From positions 1 to 60,403 of the forward strand of contig JAQCFO010000006.1 in assembly GCA_027619415.1 (NCBI GenBank): a DNA stretch of 60,403 bases, in the 5' to 3' direction. The position numbers were made by a program, and so were the translations under genes. The notes beneath the pieces were generated by a model. It was not told the DNA's origin and ran no database searches. It saw only the letters and a list, made by a program, of their open reading frames with translations. Origin of the DNA: Bacteroidota bacterium (GTDB lineage Bacteria > Bacteroidota > Bacteroidia > Flavobacteriales > Flavobacteriaceae). This document shows, in pieces, positions 17,327 through 26,419 of this stretch; position 1 is the first letter of the stretch; every line of letters starts with the position of its first letter.

Positions 17327-18997
17327 TTATTCTATTGAAGGTATTCTAATATTTTCAACTAATTCTTGTATTTCTTTAGGAGGAGCAACTGTAAATTGAC
17401 AAATGGTAATTGAAACAATAAAGTTAGCTAACATAGCAAAGGTTCCAAATCCTTCGGGAGATACACCAAACCACCATTCATCACTTGTTCCTCCACCAAA
17501 CCATCCAAATTTAAATTTTGTCATGTAAAAAAGCATTAGAAAAAGCCCTACTATCATTCCTGAAACGGCTCCTTCTTTATTCATTCTTTTGTAAAAGATT
17601 CCCATAACAATAGCTGGAAAAAATGATGCAGCTGCAAGTCCAAAAGCTAAAGCTACAGTAGCGGCTACAAAGCCAGGAGGATTTATTCCGAAATACCCTG
17701 CTAAAAGAACTGCAAAGAATGCGGAAACTCTTGCAGCTATAAGTTCTCCCTTTTCAGAAACATCTGGTTTGATTATTTTTTTAATAAGATCATGTGATAC
17801 AGACGCAGATATTACTAAAAGAAGTCCAGCTGCAGTTGAAAGCGCTGCTGCTAAAGCACCTGCTGCTAAAAGAGCAATCACCCAGTTAGGTAGTTCAGCA
17901 ATTTCAGGATTTGCCATAACCATAATATCCCTATCAATAATTAATTCATTTAATTGAGGATCGGCAACATACTGCACAAGACCATCTTTATTTTTGTCAT
18001 CAAAAGTTAATAATCCTGTTTTTTCCCAATTGTCAAACCATCCAGGTAATTCATCATACCTTTTTTCACTAACTGTTTCAATTAAGTTTATTCTGGCAAA
18101 AACTGCAATAGCAGGAGCAGTAGTATAGAGTATAGCAATAAAAAGAAGAGCCCATCCAGCAGATTTTCTAGCATCTCTTACTTTTTGGACTGTAAAGAAT
18201 CTAACTATTACGTGTGGAAGACCAGCTGTTCCCACCATAAGTGCAGCTGTTATAAAAAAGACATCTAATTTTGATTTAGATCCAGATGTGTACTCGTGAA
18301 ACCCTAGCTCTCTACTTAAGCTATCAAGCTTATCTAACAAATAAATTCCGTCAGTTCCTTGAGAACCAAAACCAATTTGAGGGATAGGGTTTCCAGTTAT
18401 TTGAATTGATATAAAAATGGCAGGGACCATAAAAGCAAAAATTAAAACACAATATTGAGCTACTTGAGTGTAGGTTATGCCTTTCATCCCCCCTAATACA
18501 GCATAAAATAATACAATAGCCATTCCAATAATAACTCCGGTGTTTATGTCTACTTCTAAATATCTTGAAAAAACTAATCCAACTCCTCTCATTTGTCCTG
18601 CTACATAAGTAAAGGAGATAATTAAGGCGCAAAAAACAGCTACCACTCTTGCCGTATCAGAATAATACCTGTCTCCAATGAAATCTGGGACAGTAAATTT
18701 TCCAAACTTCCTTAAATAAGGAGCTAGTAAAAGTGCTAAAAGGACATATCCGCCTGTCCAGCCCATTAAATAGACAGATCCATCATAACCCATGAACGAA
18801 ATTAGACCAGCCATTGAAATAAAAGATGCGGCAGACATCCAGTCGGCAGCAGTGGCCATTCCATTAGCAATCGGAGAAACTCCACTTCCAGCAACATAAA
18901 ATTCTTTTGTAGATCCTGCTTTTGACCAAATAGCAATTCCAATGTATAGCGTAAAAGTTACTCCAACCATTAGCCATATCCATAATTGTAAACTCAT
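17327..18997 (-). CDS. Sodium:solute symporter, large subunit (acetate permease-like, VC_2705 type)
   Basis: 556 aa with about 13 predicted membrane helices. Recognisable SSS blocks include ATAADWMSAASFISMAGLI, VPDFIGDRYYSDTARVVAV, YAVLGGMKGITYTQVAQY and ALAAALSTAAGLLLVISA. It resembles the ActP-like group that works with a small DUF4212 partner, which is exactly what overlaps its start by 4 bp (18994-18997). Members carry acetate or other small carboxylates with Na+ across the inner membrane. Co-transcription with two esterases suggests that the cargo is an acid released by them. Cargo is inferred, family is firm. Confidence 0.88.
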   Translation of the reverse strand: MSLQLWIWLMVGVTFTLYIGIAIWSKAGSTKEFYVAGSGVSPIANGMATAADWMSAASFISMAGLISFMGYDGSVYLMGWTGGYVLLALLLAPYLRKFGKFTVPDFIGDRYYSDTARVVAVFCALIISFTYVAGQMRGVGLVFSRYLEVDINTGVIIGMAIVLFYAVLGGMKGITYTQVAQYCVLIFAFMVPAIFISIQITGNPIPQIGFGSQGTDGIYLLDKLDSLSRELGFHEYTSGSKSKLDVFFITAALMVGTAGLPHVIVRFFTVQKVRDARKSAGWALLFIAILYTTAPAIAVFARINLIETVSEKRYDELPGWFDNWEKTGLLTFDDKNKDGLVQYVADPQLNELIIDRDIMVMANPEIAELPNWVIALLAAGALAAALSTAAGLLLVISASVSHDLIKKIIKPDVSEKGELIAARVSAFFAVLLAGYFGINPPGFVAATVALAFGLAAASFFPAIVMGIFYKRMNKEGAVSGMIVGLFLMLFYMTKFKFGWFGGGTSDEWWFGVSPEGFGTFAMLANFIVSITICQFTVAPPKEIQELVENIRIPSIE

Positions 18998-19254
18998 GAT
19001 GATCTTTTTGAGTTAAACTTTTTATCTAACTTATTCATTAATAATATATAAACCAGTATTAAGGCAACAAATACATAAATAGAGCCTTGTTGAGCAAACC
19101 AAAAACCTAGCTTAAAGCCTCCTATTTTAAATTGATTTAACTCTTCAACAAGGATAATTCCAAAACCAAAAGAGACAGTGAACCAAATTGAGAGAAGTAT
19201 GATTAAGTATTTTATATTTTTTTCCCAGTACTCTTCTGCTAATTTTTTATTCAT
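18994..19254 (-). CDS. DUF4212 symporter small subunit
   Basis: 86 aa with two hydrophobic segments (about residues 14-34 and 53-71). It matches the small partner of VC_2705-type sodium:solute symporters: AEEYWEKNIKYLIILLSIWF at the start, FKLGFWFAQQGSIYVFVAL in the second helix and a basic C-terminus. It overlaps the large subunit by 4 bp, so translation is coupled. It heads the operon running down to 15858. A 150 bp region separates it from the divergent FGE gene. Confidence 0.88.
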   Translation of the reverse strand: MNKKLAEEYWEKNIKYLIILLSIWFTVSFGFGIILVEELNQFKIGGFKLGFWFAQQGSIYVFVALILVYILLMNKLDKKFNSKRSS

Positions 19255-19404
19255 AATAATTATTGTTGTTTCTAATTTAAAAAAATTAATCTCTAAATTT
19301 GTCTTAAAATGGATTAAAGCTTGTATTTATTATACTAAACAATTAAATAAAGGGATTAAATAATTCTTATCTATCATACTAGCATCAAAACATTAACTTT
19401 AATA

Positions 19405-20424
19405 ATGAAAAAAATATTATTCCTTTTTATTTTATGTTTAAATTTTTCTTGTAATAATTCAGAAAAAAAACAGCTTTTAAAAGAGGCTACAAGTGGAATG
19501 ATTTTTGTAAAGGGTGGTGAGTTTTTGATGGGTGCAGATAATAATCAAGCTATGAGGGACGAATATCCTCAACATAAAGTTGTGGTTAATTCTTTTTTAA
19601 TGGATGAAACAGAAGTCACAAATGCTGATTTTAAAAAATTCGTAGAATCTACTGGTTACTTGACTACTGCTGAAAGAATAATAGATTGGAATGACTTAAA
19701 AAAATATTTACCTCGTAACACTCCAAAACCTCATGATAGTTTACTAGCGCCATCTTCTCTTGTTTTTTTCGAGTCACAAACTAAAAATTTAAATGACTTT
19801 TCTCAATGGTGGAAACTTCAAAAAGAGGTTAATTGGAAGCAACCATATGGAAAAGAAAGTAGTATAGATACAATTTTAAATCACCCTGTTATTCATGTTA
19901 GCTGGGATGATGCAGTTGCATATTGTAAATGGAAAGGAAGAAGACTTCCAACTGAAGCTGAATATGAATACGTAATGAGATCAGGAAATTCAAATACTAT
20001 CTATACTTGGGGAAATGAGCCTGTAGATTCTGGCAAACATAAAGCTAATATTTGGCAAGGAAACTTTCCTTCAAAAAATATATTAGAAGATGAATTTTAT
20101 TACACTTCACCTGTAAAATCATTTGATAAAAATGATTTTGGATTATTTGATATTTCAGGAAACGTTTGGGAGTGGTGTTCAGATTTATACCACAGTGATT
20201 ATTATTCTACCATTTCAAATGGAATTGCAAATAATCCAATAGGTCCAATAAAAAGCTTTGATCCTAATGACCCATTTAGCTCTAAAAGGGTGATGAGAGG
20301 AGGAAGTTTTCTGTGTAATGATTCATATTGCAGTGGTTTTAGAAATTCAATGAGAATGAAAAGCACACCTGATAGTAGTTCACAACATGTAGGTTTCAGG
20401 ACGGTTGTAGATGTAAAGTCTTAA
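19405..20424 (+). CDS. Formylglycine-generating enzyme, lipoprotein form
   Basis: 339 aa. It converts the sulfatase active-site cysteine to formylglycine using O2 and copper. Family blocks: GMIFVKGGEFLMGAD, MDETEVTNADFKKFV, HVSWDDAVAYCKWKGRRLPT, FGLFDISGNVWEWCSD and the active site GGSFLCNDSYC, with Cys304 and Cys309 matching the two cysteines of characterised FGEs, followed by HVGFR. The N-terminus is a lipoprotein signal ending NFSC (Cys16), so the enzyme is probably anchored in the envelope rather than cytoplasmic. Client candidate: the sulfatase at 22850. A strong bidirectional terminator follows 6 bp after the stop. Confidence 0.9.
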   Translation: MKKILFLFILCLNFSCNNSEKKQLLKEATSGMIFVKGGEFLMGADNNQAMRDEYPQHKVVVNSFLMDETEVTNADFKKFVESTGYLTTAERIIDWNDLKKYLPRNTPKPHDSLLAPSSLVFFESQTKNLNDFSQWWKLQKEVNWKQPYGKESSIDTILNHPVIHVSWDDAVAYCKWKGRRLPTEAEYEYVMRSGNSNTIYTWGNEPVDSGKHKANIWQGNFPSKNILEDEFYYTSPVKSFDKNDFGLFDISGNVWEWCSDLYHSDYYSTISNGIANNPIGPIKSFDPNDPFSSKRVMRGGSFLCNDSYCSGFRNSMRMKSTPDSSSQHVGFRTVVDVKS

Positions 20425-20430
20425 AAAAGA

Positions 20431-20465
20431 AAAACACCCTTATTTTTTGAAAACAAGGGTGTTTT
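20431..20465. terminator. Bidirectional intrinsic terminator
   Basis: A perfect 11-bp inverted repeat, AAAACACCCTT (20431-20441) and AAGGGTGTTTT (20455-20465), encloses a 13-nt loop. The A-rich and T-rich stem ends allow termination in both directions, between the FGE gene on the plus strand and the GHMP kinase gene on the minus strand. Confidence 0.85.
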
Positions 20466-20525
20466 AACAACAACTAACCAAAAATATTATGTGTAAGTTA
20501 TAATACAGAAATCGTGCCAAACTTT

Positions 20526-21431
20526 TTATATAAACATTTTATTATAGCTAATAACAGTATTAAAGCCTTTTTTGTTAAAGTAATCCGGAGTGTTTGGAGG
20601 TCCTGCAGCTAACACAAAATCTCCTCCCCAAGCTCCAAGACTTTTAATTTCTCCATTATAATCTTTAAAAAGATTTTCTTTAATTGGTTTTATGTTTAGA
20701 TGCTTAGACAATAAACTTTCATGTTTTTTTATACAGTTTTGAAAATCAATTAATTTTTTACATTCAAAAAATTCTATAGTTAAATCAGAAAACCTATCAA
20801 CTAATTTTAAATTTTCTGATTTTTTTTTATTAAAAAACTCTATCTGTTTATTGCTATTTTGTTTTTTGTTTAAGTAAATAAAAAATAAATTTTCAAAAAA
20901 AACAGGTTTGAAATCTACTTCCTTAACAACTGGTTTGTTGTTTTTTAATTGGTATAAAATAGAACTTTTTGTTTTCGCACAAGCAATATCATAACCACTT
21001 CCTTTAAAATTTAACCACAACAATTCATATGGATTGATATTAGCCCAATTGGAAATGTTATTTATCAAAGTTGAAGAACTTCCTAGCCCCCAGTTTGTTG
21101 GAAAATCTAGTTTAGTTTCAACTTTTCCACCTTGTGAATGATTTAAAAATTCAGAATTTAATTTTTGTGCCGATAATAAAATTGATTGTAAAACTCTACT
21201 TTTTTCATTCTCGTTTTTAACAATATTTAAACTTGGAAGTTCAAACTCGGTATTAAACCAAATTTCTTTTTTTTCATCGTATGCATCCCAAATCAAATTA
21301 TTGGAATGCATAGATTTAAATTTAAGAGATTGGCTGTATTTAGTTGGGATTGCTAGCGCTAAAGATCCTTTTAAAACAAAGTATTCTGAAGTTAATAATA
21401 CTTTCCCATAACTAGTACTACTATAATCCAT
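20526..21431 (-). CDS. GYDIA-family GHMP kinase, candidate phosphomevalonate kinase
   Basis: 301 aa from the ATG at 21431 (MDYSSTSYGKVLLTSEYFVL). A more upstream ATG at 21497 would add a poorly fitting leader and overlap HMG-CoA reductase by 77 bp, so I prefer 21431 (11 bp overlap). GHMP motifs: GKVLLTSEYFVLKG at the start, the ATP-binding GLGSSS, the family name motif GSGYDIACA with a catalytic-type Asp, and GAWGGDFVLAA near the end. The gene lies directly downstream of HMG-CoA reductase. Mevalonate kinase and diphosphomevalonate decarboxylase are encoded at 43.7-45.7 kb, so the missing phosphomevalonate kinase step is the natural candidate. Family firm, step inferred. Confidence 0.82.
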   Translation of the reverse strand: MDYSSTSYGKVLLTSEYFVLKGSLALAIPTKYSQSLKFKSMHSNNLIWDAYDEKKEIWFNTEFELPSLNIVKNENEKSRVLQSILLSAQKLNSEFLNHSQGGKVETKLDFPTNWGLGSSSTLINNISNWANINPYELLWLNFKGSGYDIACAKTKSSILYQLKNNKPVVKEVDFKPVFFENLFFIYLNKKQNSNKQIEFFNKKKSENLKLVDRFSDLTIEFFECKKLIDFQNCIKKHESLLSKHLNIKPIKENLFKDYNGEIKSLGAWGGDFVLAAGPPNTPDYFNKKGFNTVISYNKMFI

Positions 21432-22758
21432 TTCTATGATGTTTGAGTGCTTTTTCAACACTGCTATAAGTAACAGTATTTTTTTTAAAATATTCAATCA
21501 TTTTTTTCTTTTCAAATTCATCAGCATTTAATGTGTTTAAAATATTAATTAAATGCATTTTCATATGTCCTTTTTGGATTCCAGATGTTATTAAAGACTT
21601 TATAGCGCCAAAATTTTGTGCAAGCCCAGAAACAGCAACAATTTTCATTAAATCTTTTCCAGAAGGATTTCCAAGCAGTTTGAGTGACCACTTCACAAGT
21701 GGATGGAGATTTGTAATTCCGCCAACAGTTCCTAATGAAATTGGAAGTTCAATTGAAAAAGTAAAAATATCATCAATAATTTTTGCGTCAGATAAACTAG
21801 TGTAAAATCCATTTTTTGATGCGTAAGCGTGAACACCAGCTTCAATAGCTCTAAAGTCATTTCCAGTAGCAATAATTACAGAATCTACTCCGTTCATGAT
21901 ACCTTTATTGTGGGTTACTGCTCTTTCTCTTTGAGTTTTTGCTATTTGTATTGCTTGAAGAAATTTTTCAGCAAATTTACTTCCATTAAAATTCTTGTCA
22001 TCACTTAAGTCTTTTACTGAACAGCTTACTTCAGCTCTAACTAAACACTCTGGAACATAGTTTGTCAATATGCTCATTATTATTTCTATATTTTTTTCGT
22101 TATCTGAAAAATTTAAATTTGAAATGGCTTCCATTTTTAAAGTTTTAGAAAATTGTTCAAGACATGAATTTATAAAATTAGCCCCCATAGAATCTACAGT
22201 ATCAAAAGTAGCATTGAGCTGATAATAATTGGGAATATCAATTGTTTTATCAATGATTTCAATGTCAAGAATTCCTCCTCCTCTTTTAGCCATATTAGAG
22301 TTTATTTCTTGGCATTCGTCAATCAATAAAGGTTTAATTTCTTTAAAAAAATCAAATAATTTATTTTTATTTCCGTTGAAGATAAAATGAACTTGGCCTG
22401 TTTTTTTAAAATGTAAAATACTAGATTTAAAACCGCCTCTTTCCCTCCAAAACTTAGCTGTTTTACAAGCAGCAGCAATAACCGAACTTTCTTCAATTGC
22501 CATAGGAATAGTGTAGTCTATTCCATCAATTAAAAAATTTGGCGCTATGCCTAAAGGGAGATAAAAATTTGAAATAGTATTTTCTGTGAATTCATCATGT
22601 GTTTTTTGTAAATCCATATTATCATTCCAATATTGTTTTAACAATTTGTCTGATTCTAAGTTGCTTTTAAAATAAGTAGAATTAACCCATGCTATTTTTT
22701 CTTCTTTTGATAATTTAGAAAAGCCATCTACTTTATTATTAAAATTTTGTTTTATCAT
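21421..22758 (-). CDS. mvaA: Hydroxymethylglutaryl-CoA reductase, class II
   Basis: 445 aa. It reduces HMG-CoA to mevalonate, the committed step of the mevalonate route to isoprenoids. Class II hallmarks: ENTISNFYLPLGIAPNFLID with the catalytic Glu, IPMAIEESSVIAAACKTAKF, the DSMGANFINSC block, HNKGIMNGVDSVI and the C-terminal GHMKMHL region with the catalytic His. Length agrees with bacterial class II enzymes. It overlaps the GHMP kinase gene by 11 bp, so both are co-transcribed on the minus strand. It is divergent from the sulfatase gene, with about 90 bp between the two starts. Confidence 0.93.
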   Translation of the reverse strand: MIKQNFNNKVDGFSKLSKEEKIAWVNSTYFKSNLESDKLLKQYWNDNMDLQKTHDEFTENTISNFYLPLGIAPNFLIDGIDYTIPMAIEESSVIAAACKTAKFWRERGGFKSSILHFKKTGQVHFIFNGNKNKLFDFFKEIKPLLIDECQEINSNMAKRGGGILDIEIIDKTIDIPNYYQLNATFDTVDSMGANFINSCLEQFSKTLKMEAISNLNFSDNEKNIEIIMSILTNYVPECLVRAEVSCSVKDLSDDKNFNGSKFAEKFLQAIQIAKTQRERAVTHNKGIMNGVDSVIIATGNDFRAIEAGVHAYASKNGFYTSLSDAKIIDDIFTFSIELPISLGTVGGITNLHPLVKWSLKLLGNPSGKDLMKIVAVSGLAQNFGAIKSLITSGIQKGHMKMHLINILNTLNADEFEKKKMIEYFKKNTVTYSSVEKALKHHRNGL

Positions 22759-22849
22759 GATGTAAAGATAATCATTGTGTAATTTAATTGATAGGCATGA
22801 GTTTTTATAATTTAGTAACTTAGATATAATATAGTTGAGAAAAGTAATT

Positions 22850-24391
22850 ATGTATAAACCTTTGATGTATGATCTAAAATACTATTTTTTTTTATTTCTT
22901 CTATTTTTTTATAGTTGTAATAAATCTAATTCATCAGAAAAATCTCAACCTAATATTATCTATATTTTAGCAGATGATTTAGGATATGGAGAATTAGGTG
23001 TTTACGGTCAAAAATTAATTGAAACGCCCAATATTGACAAACTAGCTAAAACAGGAATGATATTTAATAATCATTATACTGGAGCTCCAGTTTGTGCGCC
23101 AGCTAGAAGTGTTCTTTTAACAGGAAAGCATACAGGAAACACTCATATCAGAGCTAATGATGAGAGAAATGAAAGAGGAAATGTTTGGAGCTTTAAGGCT
23201 ATGCTCGATGATCCAAACTTGGAAGGTCAGGGTCCTTTGTTGGATTCAATACTGACTGTTGCTAATGTTTTGCAAGATAATGGGTATAAAACAGGAATGG
23301 TTGGCAAATGGGGTTTAGGGGCTCCATTGACAAATAGTGTTCCTAATAAAAAAGGTTTCGATTTTTTTTACGGATATAATTGTCAAAGACAGGCTCATAC
23401 TTATTATCCAACTCACCTATGGAAAAATGATAAAAGACATTTATTAAATAATTATATAGTTACTAAGCAAGAGGGTTTGGGTGAAAATGTCGATCCATAT
23501 GACAGCAAATCATATGAAAAATATAACCAAAAAGATTATTCCCCTGCTTTAATGCATGAAGAAGCTTTAGATTTTATTGACAGAAATCAAAACAACTCTT
23601 TTTTTCTGTATTATGCTTCACCCTTACCTCACTTGCCTTTACAAGGACCAAAAAAATGGGTAGATTATTATGTTAATAAATTTGGAACAGAAGAACCTTA
23701 TTTAGGGGGTTCATACTTTCCAAATAAAAATCCAAGAGCAACTTATGCAGCGATGATCTCATATTTAGATCAGCAAGTCGGAGAAATTGTTGAGAAGCTT
23801 AAAGAAATTGGGGAATATGATAATACACTTATCATTTTCACAAGCGATAATGGTCCGTCATGGGTAGAGCAAGTTGATTATAACTTTTTTAACAGTACAG
23901 GAATTTTTGTTAACTCTAGAAACACAATGAAGGGCAGTGTAAGTGAAGGAGGAATAAGAGTTCCAATGATAGCAAGCTGGCCTAATGCGATCAAGGCAGG
24001 CTCAGTTTCTAATCATATATCTTCATTCTATGATTTTTTTTCTACAGCCTGTGATATTGCTAATATTGAAGGTCCATTTAATACTGATGGAATAAGTTTT
24101 TATCCGACATTACAAGGAAAAAATCAAACTCAACATGACTATTTGTATTGGGAATATCCTGCTAGTGGAGGACTGCAAGCTATAAGAATGGGTAAGTGGA
24201 AAGGGGTAAAAAAAAATCTATTCAAAACAGATTCTAAACTTGAACTTTATGATCTAAGTAATGACCCTATGGAATTGACAGATGTTTCTAAAAGATTTCC
24301 AAACAAGATAAAGCTACTTGAAAATTATCTTGATGAAGCTCATACAACCCCTACTGTAAAAAAATTTAGAATTCCATTTTTGGAAGAATAA
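22850..24391 (+). CDS. Type I sulfatase (S1 arylsulfatase family), lipoprotein
   Basis: 513 aa from ATG 22850; an in-frame TTG at 22835 is less likely, and ATG 22865 is also possible. A hydrophobic stretch ending FFYSC is a lipoprotein signal. The metal site ADDLGYGELG follows. The sulfatase signature CAPARSVLLTG begins at Cys82, the residue matured to formylglycine. FTSDNGP supplies further metal ligands, and the C-terminal subdomain starts near LYDLSNDP. The usual GKWHLG block reads GKWGLG here, so a common active-site histidine is replaced by glycine. It hydrolyses sulfate esters, presumably on a polysaccharide; the FGE at 19405 would activate it. Substrate unknown. Confidence 0.9.
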   Translation: MYKPLMYDLKYYFFLFLLFFYSCNKSNSSEKSQPNIIYILADDLGYGELGVYGQKLIETPNIDKLAKTGMIFNNHYTGAPVCAPARSVLLTGKHTGNTHIRANDERNERGNVWSFKAMLDDPNLEGQGPLLDSILTVANVLQDNGYKTGMVGKWGLGAPLTNSVPNKKGFDFFYGYNCQRQAHTYYPTHLWKNDKRHLLNNYIVTKQEGLGENVDPYDSKSYEKYNQKDYSPALMHEEALDFIDRNQNNSFFLYYASPLPHLPLQGPKKWVDYYVNKFGTEEPYLGGSYFPNKNPRATYAAMISYLDQQVGEIVEKLKEIGEYDNTLIIFTSDNGPSWVEQVDYNFFNSTGIFVNSRNTMKGSVSEGGIRVPMIASWPNAIKAGSVSNHISSFYDFFSTACDIANIEGPFNTDGISFYPTLQGKNQTQHDYLYWEYPASGGLQAIRMGKWKGVKKNLFKTDSKLELYDLSNDPMELTDVSKRFPNKIKLLENYLDEAHTTPTVKKFRIPFLEE

Positions 24392-24458
24392 TATTTAAAA
24401 AATATTGTTATTGAAAAAACACAATTTTAAAAGACCCTAACCTTATTTTTTCGATTTG

Positions 24459-24466
24459 TATTTTTG
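24459..24466 (+). promoter_or_regulatory. Candidate -7 box for the symporter-nagB operon
   Basis: TATTTTTG matches the Bacteroidota -7 consensus TAnnTTTG in the 213-bp gap after the sulfatase gene. It lies 139 bp before the symporter start, implying a long leader. I see no clear -33 TTG at the right spacing. Short motif in A+T-rich DNA, so chance is possible. Confidence 0.35.
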
Positions 24467-24604
24467 AAATAAATTCAATAACGGCTATTTTATAAATACA
24501 AAAACATTATAAATAATAGAGTTAGTCTATAATTTATTTCTTTTTAGCTATTTATTGGTTAAATTTAAGACACTATAAACTAGATTTGATTAATATTAAA
24601 ACAT

Positions 24605-26419
24605 ATGATCGACTTATCTTCACTTGATATATTTATAATTATTGGATTTTTTTTAACAACTCTATTTATTGGGTTTTGGGTTTCTAAAAAAGCTTCTTCT
24701 AGCTCTTCTGAATATTTTTTATCTGGAAGAAATATGCCTTGGTGGTTACTTGGAATTTCAATGGTTGCTACCACTTTTTCTACAGATACGCCTAATTTAG
24801 TTACAGATATAGTTAGAAATAACGGGGTTTCTGGAAATTGGGTCTGGTGGGCTTTTCTTTTAACAGGTCTTTTAACAGTGTTTGTTTATGCTAAACTTTG
24901 GAGAAGGTCAAATGTCTCTACTGATATGGAATTTTATGAGCTAAGATATAGCGGATGGGGAGGAAAGTTTTTAAGAGGTTTTAGAGCAATTTATCTTGGA
25001 GTTATATTTAATGTGATGGCTATGTCTGGAGTTACACTGGCTGCAATAAAAATTGGCGAAATAATGTTGGGATTATCTCCAATTGAAACAATTCTTTACG
25101 CAGGTTCCATTACAGTAGTCTTTAGTACAGTTGGTGGTTTTAGAGGCGTTGTTTATACAGATTTTATTTTATTTTTCGTTGCAATGGCTGGATCAATTGG
25201 TGCAGCATATTACTTGGTAAACATACCTGAAGTTGGAGGGATGGCAAATTTAATTTCAAATGAGAATGTAGCTGACAAACTTTCTATTATGCCAAACTTT
25301 GATGACCCAGATATTTATATACCATTACTTATTGTTCCTCTTGCTGTTCAATGGTGGAGCTCATGGTATCCAGGAGCTGAACCTGGAGGCGGAGGTTATA
25401 TTGCTCAAAGAATGCTAGCTGCTAAAGATGAAAATCATGCTATAGGGGCCACATTTTTCTTTAATGTCATGCATTATGCGCTAAGACCATGGCCATGGAT
25501 AATTGTAGCTTTAGCTTCATTGATAGTATTTCCTGATTTAGCAAGTATTAAAGAGGCATTTCCTAATATTTCTGAAGATAAGTTAGGACATGACCTTGCA
25601 TATCCTGCAATGCTGACAATGCTACCTTCTGGTTTATTAGGGCTGGTTGTAGCATCGCTAGGAGCTGCATACATGTCAACCATATCAACCCATCTTAATT
25701 GGGGGTCTTCATATATTGTAAATGACTTTTATAAACAACAAATAAATAAGAATGCTAGCGAAAAACAGCTTGTTAATGTTGGAAGAATCTCTACTATAAC
25801 TCTATTTGTTATTAGTGCAATTTTTGCCTTATTGTTGACTAATGCTCTTCAACTGTTTGACGTAATTTTAATGTTTGGAGCAGGTACAGGTTTAATTTTT
25901 ATTTTAAGATGGTTTTGGTGGAGAATTAATGCATGGAGCGAAATTTCAGCTATGTTTGTTTCAGGATTTGTTTCGATTATTTTAAACTTTTCTTCAATAG
26001 GTGACACTTTGTTTTCAAATTCAGGACTGTTCCCTTCATATTATAAATTTCTAGTAGTAGTTTTATTTACTACAGTAGTTTGGTTAATAATTACCTTTTT
26101 AACTAAACCAGATTCAACAGAAACTTTAATTGAATTTTGTAAAAAAACTAATCCAGGTGGGCCAGGCTGGGCAAAAATTAAAAATGAGGCTGTTAGTAAA
26201 AACATTTCATTTAACAGCGAGAACAACAATGAAACATGGTCAGTTCCTTTAGGAATATTGTGCATGTTATGCGGATGTTTGGCTATCTATTCTATATTGT
26301 TCTCAACAGGATATTTTATTTATGGTGAAGTTAATAATGGCATTACTTTCTTGACGATTGGATTTGTTTTTGCTTGGGGTTTAAAATATAATTGGAATAA
26401 ATTAAAAAATATCAAATGA
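24605..26419 (+). CDS. Sodium:solute symporter, likely amino-sugar uptake
   Basis: 604 aa with about 14 membrane helices. SSS-family features: KKASSSSSEYFLSGRNMPWW after helix 1, GISMVATTFSTDTPNLVTDI (Na+-site region in helix 2), YAGSITVVFSTVGGFRGVVYTD, and AAYMSTISTHLNWGSSYIVND. It belongs to the SGLT-like branch rather than the acetate branch at 17327. Its stop overlaps the NagB-PIG-L start by 4 bp, so it is translationally coupled to amino-sugar catabolism, and N-acetylglucosamine or a related sugar is the best guess for cargo. That assignment rests on context only. Confidence 0.85.
   Translation: MIDLSSLDIFIIIGFFLTTLFIGFWVSKKASSSSSEYFLSGRNMPWWLLGISMVATTFSTDTPNLVTDIVRNNGVSGNWVWWAFLLTGLLTVFVYAKLWRRSNVSTDMEFYELRYSGWGGKFLRGFRAIYLGVIFNVMAMSGVTLAAIKIGEIMLGLSPIETILYAGSITVVFSTVGGFRGVVYTDFILFFVAMAGSIGAAYYLVNIPEVGGMANLISNENVADKLSIMPNFDDPDIYIPLLIVPLAVQWWSSWYPGAEPGGGGYIAQRMLAAKDENHAIGATFFFNVMHYALRPWPWIIVALASLIVFPDLASIKEAFPNISEDKLGHDLAYPAMLTMLPSGLLGLVVASLGAAYMSTISTHLNWGSSYIVNDFYKQQINKNASEKQLVNVGRISTITLFVISAIFALLLTNALQLFDVILMFGAGTGLIFILRWFWWRINAWSEISAMFVSGFVSIILNFSSIGDTLFSNSGLFPSYYKFLVVVLFTTVVWLIITFLTKPDSTETLIEFCKKTNPGGPGWAKIKNEAVSKNISFNSENNNETWSVPLGILCMLCGCLAIYSILFSTGYFIYGEVNNGITFLTIGFVFAWGLKYNWNKLKNIK

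Noticed and set aside
21432-21497. ATG at 21497 as the start of the GHMP kinase
   Set aside because: It would overlap HMG-CoA reductase by 77 bp and put a hydrophobic, non-homologous leader before the conserved start at 21431.
22835-22849. TTG at 22835 as the sulfatase start
   Set aside because: ATG at 22850 or 22865 gives a cleaner lipoprotein signal, and the added residues look like leader sequence.
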